DNA of 64,000 bases from UBA12077 sp963665525 (GTDB taxonomy: Bacteria; Bacteroidota; Bacteroidia; Bacteroidales; UBA12077), in the NCBI GenBank assembly GCA_963665525.1, contig OY762280.1, positions 4,340,001 to 4,404,000 of the forward strand, given 5' to 3'. Every line of letters begins with the position of its first letter. The first letter of the stretch is position 1. This document shows, piece after piece, positions 58,739-64,000 of this stretch. The notes under the pieces are model-generated. The model had not been told where the DNA came from. It was given only the letters and a program-made list of their open reading frames with translations, and did not search any database. The position numbers and the translations under genes are program-made.

Positions 58739-59962
58739 ATGAAAAAATGCAATTACTTAGTAGTTTTTATACTACTATCTTTAATAACCCAAGCTCAAGA
58801 TGAAAATATTGATTTTAAGTTTAATGGCTTTGTCGATACCTACCATGCTGTTAGGAGTCAGGACTCGTATGATTTTATGAGCTCGCGAAATCGTTTACGA
58901 ACTGAACTGGATATAAATAAAGGAAATACTTATTTATTTGCATCGCTTAATGCCATACACAACAGCATAATTGAGGATCAAACCAAAATTGAACTTAGGG
59001 AAGCTTTTTTACAGTACTCAACCGAAAACTGGGACTTAAAAGCCGGTCGCCAAATTATATCATGGGGAGTTGCCGATGGGATAAGAATAACCGATTTAGT
59101 TTCACCCCTGGATTATACCGAATTCCTTGCTCGTGATTATGATGATATTCGAATTCCTGTAAATGCTTTTCGCTTAAAATATATTAAACCAAGCTACAAT
59201 ATTGAAGTAGTTTTTACTCCTGTTCCTGAATTTTTTATTTTACCTGTCGATGAACAAAACCCTTGGTCGTTTACAAGCAGTTTTAGCATTCCTTATCAAA
59301 TTAACTTAAACAACAAACCCGATAAAACAATTGATAACAGCGAATACGGAATCCGGTTTTCTTCTTATTTAAAGGGTGTTGATTTTTCTGTTTCGTATCT
59401 GCACACATGGAATAAAATGCCTGTATTTAATTATACCTACTCTGCAAATGCCGACTCGATTTTTGTTGATGCTTATTACAATAAAATGGATATGTTAGGC
59501 CTTGATTTATCTGTTACGGTAAGCAAATTTGTTGTCCGGTTTGAAATAGCTGAGTATTTTAGCGAAACCCAGGAAATAATCAATAATGGATTAATTGAAA
59601 AAAATACTACTAATTTTCTATTAGGATTCGATTGGTACCCCGGAAACGATTGGACAGTTATGCTGCAATATTCGTGCAAGTATATTTCAGCTTACGAAAA
59701 AGATATGCAACTTGATGAGCATACTGCTTTTTCAACACTTAGCATATCGAAAGGCCTTTTTAGAAGCCAATTGAAACTTTCCACATTTACCTATATCGAT
59801 ATAAAATACGAAAACTTTTTTAGCAGAATATACGGTGAATATTCTTTAACCGATCAAATACATTTATTGGCAGGTTACGATTGGTTTTATGGAGATAAAG
59901 GAATGTTCGTATACTATAAAGACAATTCAGAGTATTGGATAAAAGCTAAATTTAGCTTTTAA
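58739..59962 (+). CDS. Outer-membrane beta-barrel protein (DUF1302-like)
   Basis: 407 residues. Signal peptide ending TQAQ, then amphipathic strands throughout, many Tyr/Phe/Trp, and a C-terminal strand WIKAKFSF ending in Phe. Motifs KAGRQIISWGVADGIRITDL and NAFRLKYIKPSYNIEVVFTP resemble the DUF1302 group that accompanies RND/LolA-like pairs. The likely outer-membrane component of the export path and the last gene of the operon. A hairpin terminator follows 190 bases later. Confidence 0.82.
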   Translation: MKKCNYLVVFILLSLITQAQDENIDFKFNGFVDTYHAVRSQDSYDFMSSRNRLRTELDINKGNTYLFASLNAIHNSIIEDQTKIELREAFLQYSTENWDLKAGRQIISWGVADGIRITDLVSPLDYTEFLARDYDDIRIPVNAFRLKYIKPSYNIEVVFTPVPEFFILPVDEQNPWSFTSSFSIPYQINLNNKPDKTIDNSEYGIRFSSYLKGVDFSVSYLHTWNKMPVFNYTYSANADSIFVDAYYNKMDMLGLDLSVTVSKFVVRFEIAEYFSETQEIINNGLIEKNTTNFLLGFDWYPGNDWTVMLQYSCKYISAYEKDMQLDEHTAFSTLSISKGLFRSQLKLSTFTYIDIKYENFFSRIYGEYSLTDQIHLLAGYDWFYGDKGMFVYYKDNSEYWIKAKFSF

Positions 59963-60150
59963 TAAGTTAGATTAAGGTTATAATAATTATATAACTTATT
60001 TTTCTGGGGATTATTTCTAACTGTAAATTTTATTCTGTAAAAGCAGTACTTTGAGAAAGGAGTGTTGTATTCTAATATATTTGTAGCTTAAGTCTTTTAT
60101 GGGATATATATGATTATATTTAACATAATAAATTGGGAAATATATTAATT

Positions 60151-60172
60151 AAATGACTCGCTGTCATTTTTT
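60151..60172 (+). terminator. Terminator of the TetR-controlled operon
   Basis: AAATGAC-TCGCT-GTCATTT followed by TTT. Perfect 7-bp stem, 190 bases after the last gene of the operon. Confidence 0.6.
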
Positions 60173-60319
60173 GTCATGTCAAGGCGTCATTTCTGATTTT
60201 TCATCTATACCTTATATTATATGTGGCAAATTCTTTGAAATATATTTGTAGAGTTAGGTTAAAATAATATAAGCTTGATAATGAAATGGATATGGTAAAA
60301 ATCGATGTGAGAATTTTCT

Positions 60320-60338
60320 GGTTTCAGCGTAGTTTCAG
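60320..60338 (+). repeat. 19-bp exact repeat, right copy
   Basis: GGTTTCAGCGTAGTTTCAG, identical to 33773-33791. It lies 55 bases to the left of the tRNA-Arg 3'-end sequence (60394-60409). Confidence 0.8.
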
Positions 60339-60348
60339 CCTAAAAATT

Positions 60349-60383
60349 AATGCCTCGCCAGATTGCTTAACCGACGAGGCATT
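60349..60383 (-). terminator. Terminator of tRNA-Arg
   Basis: AATGCCTCG (60349-60357) / CGAGGCATT (60375-60383) stem, followed on the minus strand by AATTTTTA. Directly downstream of the tRNA. Confidence 0.75.
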
Positions 60384-60393
60384 TAGAGTTTTG

Positions 60394-60409
60394 CTTGTGA
60401 CCCAAGGAG
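60394..60409 (-). repeat. tRNA-Arg 3'-end sequence shared with 33617-33632 (possible right attachment site)
   Basis: CTTGTGACCCAAGGAG covers the last 12 bases of the tRNA and four flanking bases. One mismatch to the copy at 33.6 kb, same orientation, 26,777 bases apart. Confidence 0.5.
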
Positions 60410-60471
60410 GACTCGAACCCCCAACCCTCAGAGCCGAAATCTGATATTCTATCCAATTGAACTATTGGGCC
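60398..60471 (-). tRNA. tRNA-Arg (anticodon TCG)
   Basis: 74 bases on the minus strand. Acceptor GGCCCAA pairs with TTGGGTC, discriminator A. Anticodon stem TCAGA/TCTGA with loop TTTCGGC gives anticodon TCG (codon CGA and relatives). T-arm GGGGG-TTCGAGT-CCTCC is intact. CCA is not encoded. Confidence 0.96.
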
Positions 60472-60574
60472 AGTGCGATTGCAAATTTATAAAAATTATT
60501 TACTAATGATACTTTTTATTTAAGAACAATTAAATGATGACAAGTGTTATTCATAATTTTTGATAAAGTTTTTC

Positions 60575-60582
60575 TAATTTCG
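60575..60582 (+). promoter_or_regulatory. Possible -7 box of leuS
   Basis: TAATTTCG, 7 of 8 to TAnnTTTG, 36 bases before the leuS ATG. No well-spaced -33 element. Confidence 0.35.
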
Positions 60583-60618
60583 CAGTTTGATAACTAAATC
60601 TTTTTAAAAGGATAAATT

Positions 60619-63381
60619 ATGGAATATAATTTCAGAGAAATAGAGCAAAAGTGGCAAAAGTATTGGGACGAAAACAAAACTTATAAAGCAGAGGTTGATA
60701 AATCAAAACCAAAATATTATGTGTTAGATATGTTTCCTTATCCATCAGGAGCAGGATTACATGTTGGGCATCCTCTAGGTTATATCGCCAGTGATATTTA
60801 TTCACGATATAAAAGATTAAAAGGATTTAATGTGTTGCATCCAATGGGATATGATGCATTTGGATTACCTGCAGAGCAATATGCAATTCAAACAGGAACA
60901 CATCCTGCAATAACTACAGAGCAAAATATTAAAAGATATAGAGAGCAACTTGATAAGATTGGTTTCTCATACGATTGGGATCGTGAGGTAAGAACTAGTG
61001 ATCCTGAATATTATAAATGGACACAGTGGGCATTTATAAAAATGTTTAATCATTATTTCGATAATGTAACGGAAAAAGCAGAACCAATTGAAAAATTAAT
61101 TGAGCGATTTGAGAAAAATGGTTCTAAAAGTTTAAATGTTGCTTGTTCAGAAGAATTAGAATTTACAGCAGATGATTGGAAATCGTGGGATGAAGTGAAG
61201 CAACAACAAATGTTATTAAATTATCGTATTGCTTACCTTGCTGATACGATGGTGAACTGGTGTCCTGCTCTGGGTACTGTTTTAGCAAATGACGAAGTAA
61301 AAGATGGTTTATCAGAACGAGGAGGTCATCCTGTTGAGCAAAAGATGATGAAACAATGGTCGTTGAGAGTATCTGCATACGCCGAAAGATTATTGAATGG
61401 TTTAGAAGATATTGAATGGTCGGAGTCGCTTACCGAGATGCAAAAGAACTGGATTGGGAAATCCCAAGGAGCAGAAGTTTATTTTAAAACAGTAGAAGGT
61501 GGAGTAGATATATTAATTTTTACAACTCGCGCAGATACCATGTTTGGGGCAACATTTATGGTTCTGGCTCCTGAAAGCCATTATGTTCCACTAGTAACAA
61601 GTGCTGATCAAAAAGATAAAGTAGAAGAATATTTAGAAGCAACCAAAAAACGCACTGAACGTGAACGAATGGCCGATACAGGTAAAGTAACCGGTGTTTT
61701 CACAGGTTTGTTTGCAATAAATCCATTTACCGGTAAAGAAATTCCAATCTGGATTAGCGATTATGTGCTTTCAGGATATGGAACAGGAGCTATTATGGCT
61801 GTTCCTGCTCACGATAGCAGAGACTATGCTTTTGCTAAACATTTCGATTTGCCAATTATACCTTTAATTAAAGGCTGTGATGTTTCCAAAGAATCATTTG
61901 ATGCAAAAGAAGGTAAAATGGAAAACTCAGGTTTTCTTGATGGTATGGATGTTAAAGATGCAAGCCCAGCTGCTATTGAGGAAGTTGAAAAAAGACAAAT
62001 AGGTAATCGAAAAATAAATTACCGTTTACGTGATGCTATTTTTGGGCGTCAAAGATATTGGGGAGAACCTTTCCCAATTTATTTCAAAGATGGAGTTGCA
62101 TATCCATTGGAAGAAAAAGATTTGCCATTACAATTGCCTGAGATTGATAAATATCTTCCAACAGAAGATGGTCAGCCACCATTAGGAAGAGCCGAGAATT
62201 GGAAGACAAAAGATGGATATCCAATCGAGTTAAGTACTATGCCTGGTTTCGCAGGATCATCAGCTTATTATTTGCGTTATATGGATCCTCGAAATAAAGA
62301 AGCATTGGTGTCGAAAGAAGCTAATGAATATTGGAGAGATGTTGATTTATATATTGGAGGAACAGAGCATGCAACAGGTCATTTGATTTATTCGCGTTTT
62401 TGGAATAAGTTTCTATATGATCTGGGTTTCGTGTGTGAACCAGAGCCATTTAAAAAGCTGGTAAATCAAGGGATGATTCAAGGTCGTTCAAATTATGTAT
62501 ACAGGATTAATGGTACCAATAAATTTGTGTCTTTAAATCTTAAAAAAGAATATGAAACAACTGCATTACATGTAGATGTTAATATAGTTAGCAATGATAT
62601 TTTGGATGTTGAAGCCTTTAAACAATGGAGACCTGAATTTAACGATGCAGAGTTCATTTTAGAAGATGATAAATACATTTGTGGTTGGGGTGTTGAGAAA
62701 ATGTCGAAACGATATTACAATGTGGTAAATCCTGATGATATTGCTGAGAAATATGGAGCCGATACTTTACGTATGTACGAAATGTTCTTGGGGCCATTAG
62801 AAATGTCAAAACCTTGGGATACAAATGGAATTGATGGTGTTCATAAGTTTTTACGTAAATTCTGGCGCTTATTCCACGACGAAAATAACAACTTTAATGT
62901 TTCTGAAGAGAAACCAACAGATGATGAATATAAAGTGTTACATAAAACCATAAAGAAGGTACAAGAAGATATTGAAAGATTTTCATTTAATACTTCGGTA
63001 AGTGCTTTTATGATTTGTGTGAATGAGCTAGGCGATTTAAAATGCAATAAGAAGGAAATTTTGGAACCTTTAGCAATTTTATTGTCACCATTTGCTCCAC
63101 ATATTGCTGAAGAACTTTGGTTTACATTAGGATATACCGAAAGTATCACAAAGGCACAGTTCCCTGTATATGAGGAAAAATATTTGATTGAAGATTCGCA
63201 CGAATATCCTGTTTCTTTTAATGGTAAAATGCGATTTAAGATAAAATTACCATTAGGTATTGACCCAAAAGAAGCAGAGCAGCAAGTATTAAATCATGAA
63301 ATGGCACAAAAGTGGGTTGAAGGTAAAACACCGAAGAAAGTTATTTTTGTTCCAAAAAAGATTATTAATATTGTGATATAA
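60619..63381 (+). CDS. leuS: Leucyl-tRNA synthetase
   Basis: 920 residues, class I synthetase charging tRNA-Leu in the cytoplasm. HIGH-type signature HVGH at residues 48-51 within PYPSGAGLHVGHPLGY, a CP1 editing domain (about 230-430, with GTGAIMAVPAHDSRDYAFAK) and KMSKR at residues 694-698, followed by the anticodon-binding helices and a C-terminal domain ending KVIFVPKKIINIVI. Length fits bacterial LeuRS of this phylum. An essential backbone gene just to the right of tRNA-Arg, useful as a marker for the edge of the possible island. Confidence 0.97.
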   Translation: MEYNFREIEQKWQKYWDENKTYKAEVDKSKPKYYVLDMFPYPSGAGLHVGHPLGYIASDIYSRYKRLKGFNVLHPMGYDAFGLPAEQYAIQTGTHPAITTEQNIKRYREQLDKIGFSYDWDREVRTSDPEYYKWTQWAFIKMFNHYFDNVTEKAEPIEKLIERFEKNGSKSLNVACSEELEFTADDWKSWDEVKQQQMLLNYRIAYLADTMVNWCPALGTVLANDEVKDGLSERGGHPVEQKMMKQWSLRVSAYAERLLNGLEDIEWSESLTEMQKNWIGKSQGAEVYFKTVEGGVDILIFTTRADTMFGATFMVLAPESHYVPLVTSADQKDKVEEYLEATKKRTERERMADTGKVTGVFTGLFAINPFTGKEIPIWISDYVLSGYGTGAIMAVPAHDSRDYAFAKHFDLPIIPLIKGCDVSKESFDAKEGKMENSGFLDGMDVKDASPAAIEEVEKRQIGNRKINYRLRDAIFGRQRYWGEPFPIYFKDGVAYPLEEKDLPLQLPEIDKYLPTEDGQPPLGRAENWKTKDGYPIELSTMPGFAGSSAYYLRYMDPRNKEALVSKEANEYWRDVDLYIGGTEHATGHLIYSRFWNKFLYDLGFVCEPEPFKKLVNQGMIQGRSNYVYRINGTNKFVSLNLKKEYETTALHVDVNIVSNDILDVEAFKQWRPEFNDAEFILEDDKYICGWGVEKMSKRYYNVVNPDDIAEKYGADTLRMYEMFLGPLEMSKPWDTNGIDGVHKFLRKFWRLFHDENNNFNVSEEKPTDDEYKVLHKTIKKVQEDIERFSFNTSVSAFMICVNELGDLKCNKKEILEPLAILLSPFAPHIAEELWFTLGYTESITKAQFPVYEEKYLIEDSHEYPVSFNGKMRFKIKLPLGIDPKEAEQQVLNHEMAQKWVEGKTPKKVIFVPKKIINIVI

Positions 63382-63397
63382 TCCAGAATATAATGAA

Positions 63398-64000
63398 ATG
63401 AAAAAATTCTTTAAAAGTTTTAAGGCCTATTCGATTATCACGTTAGGCCTTTTTATCAATGCTTTAGGATGGACAGCATTCCTTATTCCTGCTAAAATAA
63501 CAGGAGGTGGTGTTACAGGTATAGCTACATTGATCTTTTATGGAACGGAAATTCCTGTTTGGATTTCTTACCTAATTATTAATTCAGTGCTCATTTTAAT
63601 AAGTATGAAAATACTAGGTAAGAGTTTTGGAATAAAAACCATATATGCTACGGCAACATTAACTCTGTTCTTTTCAGTTTTACAGGGAATTATTGTGGAG
63701 CCAATTGTAAATGAGAATTTTATGTCGGCTGTTGTTGGAGGTATCATGGCAGGTGCTGGTGTAGGAATTGTTTTCAGCCAGGGAGGTAGCACAGGAGGAA
63801 CTGATATTATTGCCATGATTATAAACAAATATCGTAATATCAGTCCCGGAAAAATTATTTTATATGCTGATATATTAATTATTTCATCATCGTTTATTTT
63901 ATTCAAATCCATCGAAAAAATAGTTTATGGTTATGTTACTATGGCTGTAACAGCTTATGCTATCGATCTTATTTTAACAGGTGCTAAACGTACGGTTCAG
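63398..64000 (+). CDS. YitT-family membrane protein, 3' part cut off by window edge
   Basis: 201 codons are present, from the ATG at 63398 to the edge. Five hydrophobic helices are seen, with the family pattern GWTAFLIPAKITGGGVTGIA near the start and FSQGGSTGGTDIIAMIINK about residues 127-145, as in YitT (DUF161) proteins; the C-terminal DUF2179 domain would be outside the window. Function of the family is unsettled. It follows leuS by 16 bases and is probably co-transcribed. Confidence 0.88.
   Translation, partial: MKKFFKSFKAYSIITLGLFINALGWTAFLIPAKITGGGVTGIATLIFYGTEIPVWISYLIINSVLILISMKILGKSFGIKTIYATATLTLFFSVLQGIIVEPIVNENFMSAVVGGIMAGAGVGIVFSQGGSTGGTDIIAMIINKYRNISPGKIILYADILIISSSFILFKSIEKIVYGYVTMAVTAYAIDLILTGAKRTVQ

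Larger units (their letters stand above)
59963..60397. other. 435-bp gene-free region between the export operon and tRNA-Arg
   Basis: It contains a terminator hairpin (60151-60172), clustered TGTCA/GTCAT direct repeats (about 60160-60192), an isolated TATATTTG box (60241-60248) with no gene after it, the right copy of the 19-bp repeat (60320-60338) and the terminator of the minus-strand tRNA (60349-60383). No coding sequence. Confidence 0.6.

Noticed and set aside
60223..60240. Sigma-54-like promoter (TGGCA ... TTTGA)
   Set aside because: The -12 GC is missing and no gene follows in that direction, so the match is probably accidental.

Overview
The window is AT-rich chromosomal DNA from a member of the Bacteroidota. 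Supporting signs are promoters with the TAnnTTTG -7 box, almost no Shine-Dalgarno sites, TonB-dependent receptors with an N-terminal carboxypeptidase-regulatory-like domain, a lipoprotein with an acidic run after the lipobox, an ExbB-x-ExbD-ExbD operon and a giant secreted beta-strand-repeat protein. I would guess a marine Marinilabiliales/Bacteroidales relative, but the sequence does not fix the genus.

Layout. (1) 1-13.05 kb is ordinary backbone: the end of a TPR protein gene, aroB-aroA (shikimate pathway), a small membrane protein, two glutamate dehydrogenases flanking dprA (one with the clostridial NAD-type signature, one with the E. coli NADP-type signature), tatD-ansA, tRNA-Ser(GGA), the ExbB/ExbD energy-transducing operon and a small secreted protein. 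(2) 13.4-32.3 kb is dominated by one 17.9-kb gene for a 5,979-residue exported repeat protein, followed 18 bp later by a secreted coiled-coil protein. This block lies between the full small-protein gene (12658-13053) and a 5'-truncated copy of it (32084-32299), the geometry left by a single-crossover insertion or a tandem duplication. (3) 32.3-33.5 kb holds a methyl-accepting chemotaxis-like protein. (4) 33.6-60.4 kb may be a genomic island. A copy of the 3' end of a tRNA gene plus a terminator lies at 33.6 kb and the intact tRNA-Arg(TCG) at 60.4 kb, and one exact 19-bp sequence sits just inside each end. No integrase gene is visible.

The island-like region has two functional halves. 35.4-49.3 kb looks like a metal/heme acquisition locus: four tiny His-rich membrane proteins (three with an HAHPY motif, all ending in a PP tail), three TonB-dependent receptors, a HmuY-like lipoprotein, an OB-fold-like lipoprotein, flavodoxin with its DUF2023 companion, a hemerythrin-type di-iron protein and a LuxR-type regulator. 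The three HAHPY genes share a dyad related to AATACC-N8-GGTATT (one copy has a degenerate left half) at exactly the same distance from their -7 boxes, so they look like a regulon under an unidentified repressor. 49.7-60.0 kb is a TetR-controlled envelope/export operon: tetR, two ABC half-transporters, two methyltransferases, an RND/MMPL-type permease, a LolA-like periplasmic protein and a DUF1302-like barrel. The same 19-bp operator lies in inverted orientation before tetR and before the operon.

The right end returns to backbone with leuS and the start of a YitT-family membrane protein. ExbB/ExbD from region 1 would energise the three receptors of region 4. Functions of the HAHPY proteins, the giant protein and the export operon are inferences; the sequence relationships (operators, repeats, duplicated gene end) were read directly.
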